The position numbers and the translations under genes were made by a program. A DNA stretch of 64,000 nucleotides from an uncultured Bacteroidales bacterium (GTDB lineage Bacteria; Bacteroidota; Bacteroidia; Bacteroidales; Muribaculaceae). The stretch covers positions 1 through 64,000 of the forward strand of contig CANSAP010000008.1 of assembly GCA_947644715.1 (NCBI GenBank), read 5' to 3'. Each line of letters begins with the position of its first letter. The first letter of the stretch is position 1. Positions 7,145-15,778 of the stretch are shown piece after piece. The notes beneath the pieces were generated by a model, which was not told where the DNA came from, searched no databases, and saw nothing but the letters and a program-made list of their open reading frames with translations.

Positions 7145-9328
7145 ATGAAGACCGGCCGAATACTGACATACTCACTTCTAACCTGTGCCTCACTCTCATT
7201 GGCGCAAGCTCAAGCCTTGACCCCGTCGGAATATTGCGATCCCACTATATCCGCGCCCAAGGCAATCAAAACAATGACACCCATGCCGGATGGCGAAAGC
7301 TATCTCTGCATCGGCACTGAAGGCAAGACAATTGACCGGTACAGCTATAAAACCGGCAAGAAGGTGGAGACGATATTCGATGTCGAGACTGTTAAAGGCG
7401 ACACGAAAATATCTGAGTTTGACGGTTTTTCCGTAAGTGACAACGGTCGCGCACTTCTGCTTTGGAACGACTCTCAGGGAATCTACCGTTATTCTTTCAC
7501 GGCGCAATATTTCGTCTACGACATTACTCGCGGAACAATGAAGCGCGTCTCCTCCGGCGGCGCGCAGCGAGGAGCTGTTTTGAGCCATGACGGCACTATG
7601 GTGGCTTTCACACGCGACAATAACATCTTTATAACCAATCTGGATTTTGATTCCGAACGCCAGGTGACCGAAGATGGTGTTGCCGGAAAGATTATCAACG
7701 GTGTGCCTGATTGGGGCTATGAAGAGGAGTTCGGAGTCGAGAACACTATCCGCTGGGCGCCGGATGACTCAACACTTGCTTTCATCACATTCAATGAGAG
7801 TCAGGTGCCCTCATATCACTTCGACATTTTCTCAAGCTATTGTGCGCCAAAACCGGAATATGACCTGTACCCGGGAGAATACAGCTACAAGTATCCCTTG
7901 GCCGGAGACAACAACTCTGTTGTGCAAGTTAAAGTGTATAACGTAGATTCCCGCATAACGAAAGTTATGGACCTGCCTATTGCGGAAACAGACTATGTTC
8001 CGTCAGTTGAATATGGTGGTTCATCTGACCGCCTGATGGTCATGCTTCTCAACCGCGACCAGAACAATCTTCGGCTTTACAACGTGAATCCCGGCTCAAC
8101 GGTAGCCCGATTGCTGCTGACCGAAACGAGCGAGGCTTGGCTGAGTCCGTCGGCATATCAGATGGTTGACTACCGCTCCGATGCCTTCGTGATTGGGAGC
8201 GATAGAAGCGGTTGGCGTCATCTCTACGAATATGATTACTCCGGCAACCTGCGTAAGCAGCTGACCTCCGGAAACTACTATGTTACTGAATACTACGGAT
8301 ATAACGCTTCTACCCGCGAGCATTACTTTCAGACTACACAAAACGGCGCGACCGAACGCAACGTCGCGCGTACATCTGCCTCAGGCGTGCAGATGCTTCA
8401 TCCCGAGAAGGGCTGGGAATCAGCCTCTTTCAGCAAGGGGATGCAATACTATGTTCGCACTTGGAGCAATGCCGTAACACCTCAGCAGTACACCCTCCAT
8501 TCGCTGAAAGGCAAAATCGCAGACCTTGAGATGAATGAGGACTACGCTGCAAAGTATGCCTCAGCGCCCAAAATGGAACTCACTTCCATTCCCAATGCCG
8601 CAGGCGAACAGATGGATGCCTACATCATCAAGCCTGCCGACTTCTCCCCGACCAAGAAGTATCCCGTGATGCTGTATCAATATAATGGACCCGAGAGTCA
8701 GGAAGTGCGTAACAGATGGAGTATGGGCGGCCTCTACTACATTGCGTCGCAGGGCTATGTGGTGGTCTGTGCTGACGGCCGTGGCACCGGCTTCCGCGGA
8801 CGCGCATGGTGTGACGTGGTTTATAAGCGTCTCGGCACCATCGAGACCGAAGACCAGCTGGCCGCAGGTCGTTGGGCTTCCACGCAGAGCTGGGCCGACC
8901 CTCAGCGCCTCTCCTGCTTCGGATGGAGCTATGGTGGCTATATGACTCTGATGGAACTGACCGCCCCCGGAACTCCGTTCAAGGCCGGTGTGTCTATGGC
9001 ACCCGTCACTGACTGGCGCTTCTATGACGCTATCTACACTGAACGCTATATGCTCTCCCCGCGTCAGAACAAGGAGGGTTATGACAGCTCATCCACACTC
9101 CTTCGCACCCCCAATCTCAAAGCCAAGCTCCTCATAATGAGCGGCACGGCAGATGATAATGTCCACATTTACAATACTTATAAGTTTACTTCAAAACTCA
9201 CCTCAGAGGGCACGATGTGCGACATGATGGTCTGGACCGGCTTCGACCATTCACTCCGCACGTGCGATGTGCGCTCCGTCCTCTATCGCAAGGTAGTTGA
9301 CTTCCTCGACTCCCGTCTCGGAAAGTAA
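7145..9328 (+). CDS. dpp4: Dipeptidyl peptidase IV (S9 family), exported
   Basis: A 727-residue exported serine peptidase that removes X-Pro dipeptides from peptide N-termini. The first 20 residues form a signal peptide (MKTGRILTYSLLTCASLSLAQA). A beta-propeller follows, containing the double-Glu substrate motif WGYEEEFG, and then the alpha/beta hydrolase domain with Ser595 (GWSYGGY), Asp670 (GTADDN) and His702 (GFDHSL). The spacing of these residues matches, as I recall it, the Porphyromonas gingivalis DPP-IV. It probably works in the periplasm or at the outer surface in protein nutrition. It is a single gene; no clear consensus promoter was found, and a degenerate repeat lies about 110 bases upstream. 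Confidence 0.93.
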   Translation: MKTGRILTYSLLTCASLSLAQAQALTPSEYCDPTISAPKAIKTMTPMPDGESYLCIGTEGKTIDRYSYKTGKKVETIFDVETVKGDTKISEFDGFSVSDNGRALLLWNDSQGIYRYSFTAQYFVYDITRGTMKRVSSGGAQRGAVLSHDGTMVAFTRDNNIFITNLDFDSERQVTEDGVAGKIINGVPDWGYEEEFGVENTIRWAPDDSTLAFITFNESQVPSYHFDIFSSYCAPKPEYDLYPGEYSYKYPLAGDNNSVVQVKVYNVDSRITKVMDLPIAETDYVPSVEYGGSSDRLMVMLLNRDQNNLRLYNVNPGSTVARLLLTETSEAWLSPSAYQMVDYRSDAFVIGSDRSGWRHLYEYDYSGNLRKQLTSGNYYVTEYYGYNASTREHYFQTTQNGATERNVARTSASGVQMLHPEKGWESASFSKGMQYYVRTWSNAVTPQQYTLHSLKGKIADLEMNEDYAAKYASAPKMELTSIPNAAGEQMDAYIIKPADFSPTKKYPVMLYQYNGPESQEVRNRWSMGGLYYIASQGYVVVCADGRGTGFRGRAWCDVVYKRLGTIETEDQLAAGRWASTQSWADPQRLSCFGWSYGGYMTLMELTAPGTPFKAGVSMAPVTDWRFYDAIYTERYMLSPRQNKEGYDSSSTLLRTPNLKAKLLIMSGTADDNVHIYNTYKFTSKLTSEGTMCDMMVWTGFDHSLRTCDVRSVLYRKVVDFLDSRLGK

Positions 9329-9433
9329 CCTCTTGCTCCGATTCTCTTCTCTCTTCTTGACTTCTTACAAGCTCTTGTGTGTGGTCTCCACTCTAATCAG
9401 TCAACCGCACAATGTATTAAATACTCCGGCACA

Positions 9434-10816
9434 ATGACAGAAATTCTTCGCAACCTGTTCAAGGTCAACAGCCGACAAATATTCCTACTCTGGCGCAACT
9501 TCGCTGTGTCACTGCTCATCTTCATGGGCATGGTAATCTTGACGAAGTTACTCCCGACATATCTCGCTCCGATAGTTTCAACCGTAGCCTGCGCGGCATT
9601 ATACTTTTTAGCTTACTCCAGGGCATATTCCGATACGGAATCATGCATGGTCGTGCCTTACACGATGTTCATGATAATGCTCTGCTACACGGTCACGACC
9701 GTGCTGCTGAACCTGCTGAACATCTGGTTCATGCTGAACCTGCCGAGCGCTGTCGTTATATTTGAGGGCTACTTTATACCGGGCTTGATTTTCGGGCCAT
9801 GCGCAATAGTAGTCTGCTGCATTGTGTATCTGCGTCGCCACAAATTGAGCATCTGTGCTGACTGTCGTCTGCAAAACGATTCATCTATGGAAAAGGGGCG
9901 TTCCGGCGTTATTTTCTCCCAAGAGAGTGAGCTGCAGATTAAGAACTTGCTCTTGCTTTTTACGATTGTAACAACAATTTTCTGGCTCTATTATGAACTT
10001 GAATTTGTTGATGCCAGCATCACCGCCCGCGATGCCTTTGTCTTTACCTACATGATGATGGCTGCCTGCGTCGCTGACATGCTTTTCTTCGGAATGAGAT
10101 ATTACAACCTTTATCTTGACCTGAAGGAGCGTGACGAGCTGGTGTCACCGGGAGAGTTGGCCAACATTTCAACGCGCACCTATCTCCGCTACTACGTTAT
10201 CTGCGGCGACAATATTCTTCTCTCCTCCTCCAAAAATGATGCCCTGCGAGATATTGAGGGGGAGATTTTCGAGACTCCGTTCATTGTCCGCCAAATAGTG
10301 AAGGGTATTCCGGAAGCTGAAGTCAAGGAGATTATTGAGCGCACCACAGGTGTTAAGAATGGCATACTGCGCTTTTTCTTCGGTCGACGAGTGAATGAGA
10401 TAGGTGATCACCGCATCATGCGCTACTTCTATTTCCTGCCCGGTGAGCCTTCCGATTATCCCGCACTTGCCAAAAAGGGTGAGTGGCTCAGCAGCGAGAA
10501 ATTCAAGACCATCTACAACACTGCTCCGCTCAAGCTTGGCTCCACACTGCTTGGCGACATGAGCCGTCTTGCAACTATCATGGTGACAAGCAAAACCTTT
10601 GATGAGAATGGTGAACGACGACTGAAGCTAATGCAGTATCGCCCGTCGTTCAACTTTGCCGAGCTGCATAACACCCCCATCGACTTCCACGACGAGCTGT
10701 GGATTCGTGTTTCACTCTATAACAGCGACCATCGATTCTTCCGCCTTAAGCGCTGGCTGCGTCACAACGAAAAGAAGCGCAAAAACCTTCCTTTCAATCA
10801 GACTCCATTGTCCTGA
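9434..10816 (+). CDS. Multi-pass membrane protein of unknown function
   Basis: I do not recognise this family. The ATG at MTEILRNLFKVNSRQ gives 460 residues; the upstream GTG in the track adds an unconvincing tail. The N-terminal half holds about six hydrophobic segments in two groups (around residues 20-155 and 180-240), separated by a loop with a CxxC pair (ICADCRLQND). The C-terminal 200 residues are soluble and probably cytoplasmic, rich in charged and aromatic residues (GILRFFFGRRVNEIGDHRIMRYFYF) and ending in a basic tail. It lies between dpp4 and miaA on the same strand, 75 bases before miaA, so it may be cotranscribed with miaA. Confidence 0.75.
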   Translation: MTEILRNLFKVNSRQIFLLWRNFAVSLLIFMGMVILTKLLPTYLAPIVSTVACAALYFLAYSRAYSDTESCMVVPYTMFMIMLCYTVTTVLLNLLNIWFMLNLPSAVVIFEGYFIPGLIFGPCAIVVCCIVYLRRHKLSICADCRLQNDSSMEKGRSGVIFSQESELQIKNLLLLFTIVTTIFWLYYELEFVDASITARDAFVFTYMMMAACVADMLFFGMRYYNLYLDLKERDELVSPGELANISTRTYLRYYVICGDNILLSSSKNDALRDIEGEIFETPFIVRQIVKGIPEAEVKEIIERTTGVKNGILRFFFGRRVNEIGDHRIMRYFYFLPGEPSDYPALAKKGEWLSSEKFKTIYNTAPLKLGSTLLGDMSRLATIMVTSKTFDENGERRLKLMQYRPSFNFAELHNTPIDFHDELWIRVSLYNSDHRFFRLKRWLRHNEKKRKNLPFNQTPLS

Positions 10817-10821
10817 TTGCA

Positions 10822-10836
10822 AAGAAACTGTTTAAG
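10822..10836 (+). repeat. Solo A-type repeat terminus
   Basis: AAGAAACTGTTTAAG, identical to the terminus of the full A-type element at 12.0 kb, lies alone just after the stop of the unknown membrane protein. No partner terminus or core is nearby. Confidence 0.5.
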
Positions 10837-10890
10837 CAGTGGCAACCCGGTAACATTCGATCCCATTCACTTACCCTTCACTTTACACTC

Positions 10891-11880
10891 ATGACTTCCC
10901 CTTCTGAGAATCCACTTCCACTGATAGCAATTGTCGGCCCCACGGCCTGCGGCAAAACCTCGAGAGCTGTCGCATTGGCCTTGGCTCTTGACGGAGAGAT
11001 TCTCAGCGCTGACTCTCGCCAGGTGTATTGCGGAATGGATTTGGGCACGGGCAAGGACATCTCTGACTACGAACCTCTGTTCGCAAAATATCGGGACACT
11101 ATCGGAGGCAAGATGCCCGGGCTCCACTTGGTAGATATTTGTCCGGCTGGCACTAAATATAACCTTCACAGATATTTGCAGGATTACTACCTGGCGGAAG
11201 CAAGCATCCTGCAGCGCGGCAACCGACGCATTCTGTGCGGAGGTACAGGGATGTACGCAGAAGCTGTCTTAAGCGGACTGCGACTGCCGGAAGTGCCCGA
11301 AAATCCCGAATTACGAGCAAGCCTGCGAGACATTCCTCTATCAGAATTGCATAGCCGTCTGGCCGCCATGAAGCAGTTGCACAACACAACGGATGTCGAC
11401 ACACATGCCCGAGCAGTGCGAGCCTTGGAAATAGCACAGTACTACCTTCAGCATCCGGAAGCAGCTCAATTGGCTGACCGCAGTCAAGCGGTTCCTCCTC
11501 GCTCCGAAATATTCCTTATCGACATCCCCAGGGAGTTGCGCCGCCAGCGAATTACCCGCCGCTTGCATGAACGCATCAACCAAGGGATGATTGAAGAGGT
11601 GGAGGGATTACTTGCTCAGGGGATATCCCCGGATGATTTGATATACTATGGCCTTGAATATAAATTCCTGACGCTGCATATTCTTGGCCACATCACACGT
11701 GAAGAGATGCATTCACAACTTGAGACCGCCATCCATCAATTTGCAAAGCGGCAGATGACCTGGTGGCGCGGAATGGAGCGACGCGGCTTCAAGCTCCATC
11801 CCATTGCACATGACACGACTGACGAGCAGTTTATCTCCACCGTAAAAGAGCGACTGCGCACCGCCGGAGCATCTATCTGA
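10891..11880 (+). CDS. miaA: tRNA dimethylallyltransferase
   Basis: This enzyme transfers a dimethylallyl group to A37 of tRNAs reading codons that start with U. The 329-residue protein has the P-loop GPTACGKTS near the N-terminus, the DSRQVYCGMDLGTGK substrate motif, and the later GGTGMYAEAVLSGL segment, all typical of MiaA. Its length is normal for the family. It is followed by a promoter and the glycogen operon. Bacteroidetes often carry two miaA genes; only one is in this window. Confidence 0.95.
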   Translation: MTSPSENPLPLIAIVGPTACGKTSRAVALALALDGEILSADSRQVYCGMDLGTGKDISDYEPLFAKYRDTIGGKMPGLHLVDICPAGTKYNLHRYLQDYYLAEASILQRGNRRILCGGTGMYAEAVLSGLRLPEVPENPELRASLRDIPLSELHSRLAAMKQLHNTTDVDTHARAVRALEIAQYYLQHPEAAQLADRSQAVPPRSEIFLIDIPRELRRQRITRRLHERINQGMIEEVEGLLAQGISPDDLIYYGLEYKFLTLHILGHITREEMHSQLETAIHQFAKRQMTWWRGMERRGFKLHPIAHDTTDEQFISTVKERLRTAGASI

Positions 11881-11942
11881 GTGGCTGCATATAATATATT
11901 CATGCAGCGCAACCTCTTCTTTTTAATTAAATCACACTTTTC

Positions 11943-11974
11943 TTTGTAGTTTCGCAAAAACTTTGTTAACTTTG
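11943..11974 (+). promoter_or_regulatory. Promoter upstream of the glycogen operon
   Basis: TTTG, 20 bases, TAACTTTG is a perfect match to the Bacteroidetes consensus on the plus strand. The next gene in that direction is the debranching enzyme at 12499, so the leader would be about 515 bases and would include the whole A-type hairpin repeat. Confidence 0.65.
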
Positions 11975-12031
11975 CGTTGACCTTTAACGTTACCATATCA
12001 GAAGCAGTTTCGACTGCACTCAACTCTCCCC

Positions 12032-12220
12032 TTAGAAACTGTTTAAGTTTATGTCAATGCAATTTTGAGAGATGTTTTTGAGTGATTTTCGCGAGTTGAA
12101 GAGGGAGCATAGCGGGCTATGCGACCGATGAAACTCGGCGAAAAGCGCCAAAAACAGCCTCAAAATTCATTGATAACAAGCTATAAAAATATTTCCGACA
12201 TAAACTTAAACAGTTTCTTA
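12032..12220. repeat. Full-length A-type hairpin repeat (MITE-like)
   Basis: A 189-base element bounded by near-perfect inverted ends (TTAGAAACTGTTTAAGTTTATGTC and its complement). Most of the interior is also self-complementary (AATTTTGAG..GTTTTTGAG against CAAAAACAGCCTCAAAATT; GCGAGTT against AACTCGGC), so the transcript would fold into one long imperfect hairpin. The apex holds the core GGGAGCATAGCGGGCTATGCGACCGA (12103-12128), which is shared with the B-type elements. It has no coding capacity and no obvious target duplication. Confidence 0.8.
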
Positions 12221-12498
12221 CAGTCGGCGCTATTTTCCGTTGATAACCTTATTCTCAGTCTTTGATTAGACAATGAGGCTCTCTTGACTTTCCAATGAGA
12301 CTCAAGAAGACTTCAGCATTAACAATTCAGTGATTTAGCCTGCAACTTTTCACTCTTTCTGCTAATATAATCTGAGACTCCGAAGTCGAAAGGCTTATTT
12401 CAAATAATTGTCCAAGTAACCCAATCTTTCTACTGCGGGCAAGCATATTGGTTCAACCGTTTATGTTCCCCGTCAGCAAAACAAACATCTACACACCT
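12221..12498. other. Non-coding stretch before the glycogen operon
   Basis: I see no gene, clear hairpin or second consensus promoter in these 278 bases. They would form the rest of the long leader if transcription starts at the promoter near 11.97 kb. Confidence 0.4.
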
Positions 12499-14460
12499 AT
12501 GAGTTATCTTAAATTCGATAAGAGCCTCATGATAAATTTGGAGCAAAGCCTCCCGAAGGAGATGCTGCGCACCAATAAAAGTGGTGCTTATCACTGCACA
12601 ACCATCGTAGGGTGCAACACACGCAAGCAGCATGGACTGCTCGTGATACCAATCCCGGAGATGGATGACAAGGCGCACGTGCTCCTCTCATCGCTCGACG
12701 AGACTGTTATTCAGCATGGTGCCCCCTTCAATCTGGGGCTTCATCAATATGGAGAAGGGGTGTTCAGCCCTAATGGCCATAAATACATACGCGAGTTTAA
12801 CTGCGACAGTGTTCCCTCTGTAACTTTCCGCGTTGGAGGTGTGATACTTACCAAGGAAAAGGTATTCATCTCTCATGAAAACCGCATCCTCATAAAGTAC
12901 ACCCTTAAGGACGCCCACTCCCCCACTACTCTTCAGTTCCGCCCGTTCCTGGCCTTCCGCAATGCAAATGACCTATGCATGGCCAACGGATCAATCAATA
13001 CGGCTCTTGAACAGGAGAAGAATGGCATAAGCTGCTGCCTGTATGCAGGCTATCCCCGCCTATACATGCAGTTCAACAAAGAGGTTAAATGGGTGAGCGA
13101 CGGGCACTGGTACAATGGCATTGAATACTACAAGGATCGCGACAGAGGCATCCCTTATAAAGAAGACCTTTGGGTGCCGGGATACTTTGAACTGCCAATC
13201 CGCAAGGGTGAAAGCATTATCTTTTCCGCTTCCACGTTTGACTGTGACCCGAAAGAATTTGAAGCTACCTATGAGGCTGAAATCTCAACACGCACCATGC
13301 GTACCTCCTTCTATAATTGCCTGAAGAACTCAGCCAAACAGTTCTACCTGAAGAGGGGTAAAAACATGTATATAATGGCCGGTTATCCCTGGTATAATGT
13401 GCGCAGCCGCGATGAGCTGATAGCTTTGCCGGGTTGCACCTTGGCCATTGACCATGAGGAGGATTTCAAGGCTATTGCACACACCTTTATAGAGGCCTAC
13501 CGCAAGTTCGTCGCTACCGGAGAAACAGATGCTACGATTCATGAGATTGACCTTCCTGACATTCCGCTGTGGCTGACATGGACCTTACAGCAGTACCGCC
13601 GTGTGCATGGCGCAGAGAAGTGTCGCGAACTGTTCGGTGAGGCTGTACGCAACATCATATCCGACATCGTCAGCGGGAAAATTCCTAACCTGATGCCCGA
13701 TGACAATGGCTTGCTGCGCACCGAGGGGCGCGAGAAGCCGGTGAGCTGGCTGTCAGCCTCAATTGATGGGAAACCGATTATTCCGCGCTCCGGATACCTG
13801 GTTGAGTTTAATGCCCTTTGGTATAACGCTCTGATGTTTGCCGCTGAACTGCATGAAGGAGCAGCTGATGACTTCTCAGCGGAGTGCCGGAAGCGTGCCG
13901 AAAGCATGAAACAACCATTCCTCGATACATTCCTGAATGACTACGGGTATCTGTATGACTACGTGGACGGCGCCTACACCGATTTAAGCGTTCGCCCGAA
14001 CATGGCCATCGCCGTGGGACTTGACTACTCCCCTCTTGACCGCAGGCAGCGCAAGTGTGTACTGGACTTTGCCACACGCGAGTTACTCACACCCAAAGGA
14101 TTGCGGTCTCTCTCTCCAAAGAGTGCCGGATATAATCCGACATACGTGGGCGGACCCATCGAGCGCGAATATGCCGTGCATCAGGGTCCGGCCCGTCCCT
14201 GGCTCTTCGGATTCTACGCTGATGCCTATCTTAAGGTGTTCGGCACATCTGGGCTTGGATTCATTGAGCGACAACTGATTGGCTATGAGGATGAAATGGC
14301 GGAAGGATGCATCGGCTCCCTGTCAGAACTTTACGACGGCAACCCGCCCTACACCGGACGCGGAGCCATCAGCACCGCCAAGAACGTAGGCGAGATTCTG
14401 CGCACTGTGCATAACGTCAAACGCCTTAACAAACAATTACTCACCGACTCTAAATCCTGA
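12499..14460 (+). CDS. Glycogen debranching enzyme (amylo-alpha-1,6-glucosidase)
   Basis: A 653-residue cytoplasmic enzyme that removes branch points of glycogen. The N-terminal part (LRTNKSGAYHCTTIVGCNTRKQHGLLVIP) matches the bacterial debranching-enzyme N domain, and the C-terminal alpha/alpha-barrel contains GYNPTYVGGPIEREYAVHQGPARPWLFGFYADAYL, typical of the family. The ATG at MSYLKFDKSLM is preferred over the upstream start in the track because homology begins there. It is the first gene of a three-gene operon with a glycosyltransferase (6 bases downstream) and a GH57 protein, an arrangement familiar from Bacteroides. Confidence 0.92.
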   Translation: MSYLKFDKSLMINLEQSLPKEMLRTNKSGAYHCTTIVGCNTRKQHGLLVIPIPEMDDKAHVLLSSLDETVIQHGAPFNLGLHQYGEGVFSPNGHKYIREFNCDSVPSVTFRVGGVILTKEKVFISHENRILIKYTLKDAHSPTTLQFRPFLAFRNANDLCMANGSINTALEQEKNGISCCLYAGYPRLYMQFNKEVKWVSDGHWYNGIEYYKDRDRGIPYKEDLWVPGYFELPIRKGESIIFSASTFDCDPKEFEATYEAEISTRTMRTSFYNCLKNSAKQFYLKRGKNMYIMAGYPWYNVRSRDELIALPGCTLAIDHEEDFKAIAHTFIEAYRKFVATGETDATIHEIDLPDIPLWLTWTLQQYRRVHGAEKCRELFGEAVRNIISDIVSGKIPNLMPDDNGLLRTEGREKPVSWLSASIDGKPIIPRSGYLVEFNALWYNALMFAAELHEGAADDFSAECRKRAESMKQPFLDTFLNDYGYLYDYVDGAYTDLSVRPNMAIAVGLDYSPLDRRQRKCVLDFATRELLTPKGLRSLSPKSAGYNPTYVGGPIEREYAVHQGPARPWLFGFYADAYLKVFGTSGLGFIERQLIGYEDEMAEGCIGSLSELYDGNPPYTGRGAISTAKNVGEILRTVHNVKRLNKQLLTDSKS

Positions 14461-14466
14461 CGCACT

Positions 14467-15726
14467 ATGAAAGCACTAATGTTCGGGTGGGAATTCCCCC
14501 CGCATATCTTAGGTGGCCTCGGCACGGCAAGCTACGGTCTTACCCGCGGCATGCACAACTGTGGCAACATGGACATCTCTTTCGTGATTCCGAAACCGGT
14601 GGGCGACGAAGACAAATCCTTTGCTCAGATTATCGGTGCATCAAATACCCCTGTGGCCTGGCGCGATGTCAGTTATGACTACGTGCGAGACCGCATCGGG
14701 AATGTTATGCCTCCGGAACTGTACTTCGACCTGCGCAACCACATCTACGCAGACTTTAATTACCTGCATCTTAATGACTTGGGCTGCATAGAATTCTCAG
14801 GTCGTTATCCGGACAATCTGCTTGAGGAGATTAACAATTATTCGATTGTGGCCGGCGTGATTGCCCGCACCATCCCCTGCGATATCATCCATTCTCATGA
14901 CTGGCTGACATATCCGGCCGGTATACATGCAAAAAAAATCACGGGCAAGCCGCTTGTAATTCATGTGCACGCCACAGATTTCGACCGCTCTCGCGGTAAT
15001 GTGAATCCCACAGTCTTTGGCATCGAGAAGGATGGCATGGATAATGCCGACCATATCATCACCGTCTCTGAGCTTACGAGACGCACGGTCATTGACAAGT
15101 ATCACATTTCGCCGGACAAGGTCACAACCGTGCATAACGCAGTTGTGCCTCTGAGTGAGGAGATTCTCTCGCTGCCACGCCGCAAGAATAAAGAGAAGGT
15201 GATTACATTCCTCGGCCGTATCACTATGCAGAAAGGTCCCGAATATTTTGTGGAGGCTGCAGCCAAGGTGCTTAAGAAGAACCGGAATGTGCGCTTTGTT
15301 ATGGCCGGTTCCGGCGACATGATGAACAAGATGATTCGCCTGGCTGCCAAGCGTGGGATAGCCGACCGCTTCCATTTCACCGGTTTTCTGCGCGGCAAGC
15401 AGGTATATGAGATGTTGGCCGATTCTGACGTCTATGTGATGCCCTCCGTCTCTGAGCCGTTCGGCATTTCTCCTCTTGAGGCCATGCAGATGGGTGTCCC
15501 ATCAATCATTTCAAAACAGAGCGGCTGTGCCGAAATTCTCAACCACGTAATCAAAACCGACTACTGGGATGTGGATGCTATGGCTGATGCCATGCATGCT
15601 TTGGTCAGCTACCCGGCTATGCACGAATCTCTGAAGCGTGAAGGCATCGAAGAGATGAAAGGCATTACCTGGGAAAAGGCCGGACAAAAAGTAATCGACA
15701 TATATAACAAGGTATTACAGCATTAA
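14467..15726 (+). CDS. GT4-family glycosyltransferase, probable glycogen synthase
   Basis: A 419-residue GT-B glycosyltransferase. The N-terminus (MKALMFGWEFPPHILGGLGTASYGL) has the glycine-rich acceptor loop of starch/glycogen synthase-like enzymes, IHSHDWLTYPAG is the expected His-Asp segment, and EPFGISPLEAMQMGVPSI carries the E-x7-E nucleotide-sugar motif. From its position between the debranching enzyme and the GH57 protein it probably elongates glycogen; donor specificity (UDP- or ADP-glucose) cannot be read from the sequence. It starts 6 bases after the upstream stop. Confidence 0.88.
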   Translation: MKALMFGWEFPPHILGGLGTASYGLTRGMHNCGNMDISFVIPKPVGDEDKSFAQIIGASNTPVAWRDVSYDYVRDRIGNVMPPELYFDLRNHIYADFNYLHLNDLGCIEFSGRYPDNLLEEINNYSIVAGVIARTIPCDIIHSHDWLTYPAGIHAKKITGKPLVIHVHATDFDRSRGNVNPTVFGIEKDGMDNADHIITVSELTRRTVIDKYHISPDKVTTVHNAVVPLSEEILSLPRRKNKEKVITFLGRITMQKGPEYFVEAAAKVLKKNRNVRFVMAGSGDMMNKMIRLAAKRGIADRFHFTGFLRGKQVYEMLADSDVYVMPSVSEPFGISPLEAMQMGVPSIISKQSGCAEILNHVIKTDYWDVDAMADAMHALVSYPAMHESLKREGIEEMKGITWEKAGQKVIDIYNKVLQH

Positions 15727-15778
15727 TGCCAAATCCATATTAATCCACATATCACTAACCCTCACAACTACCTGAATA

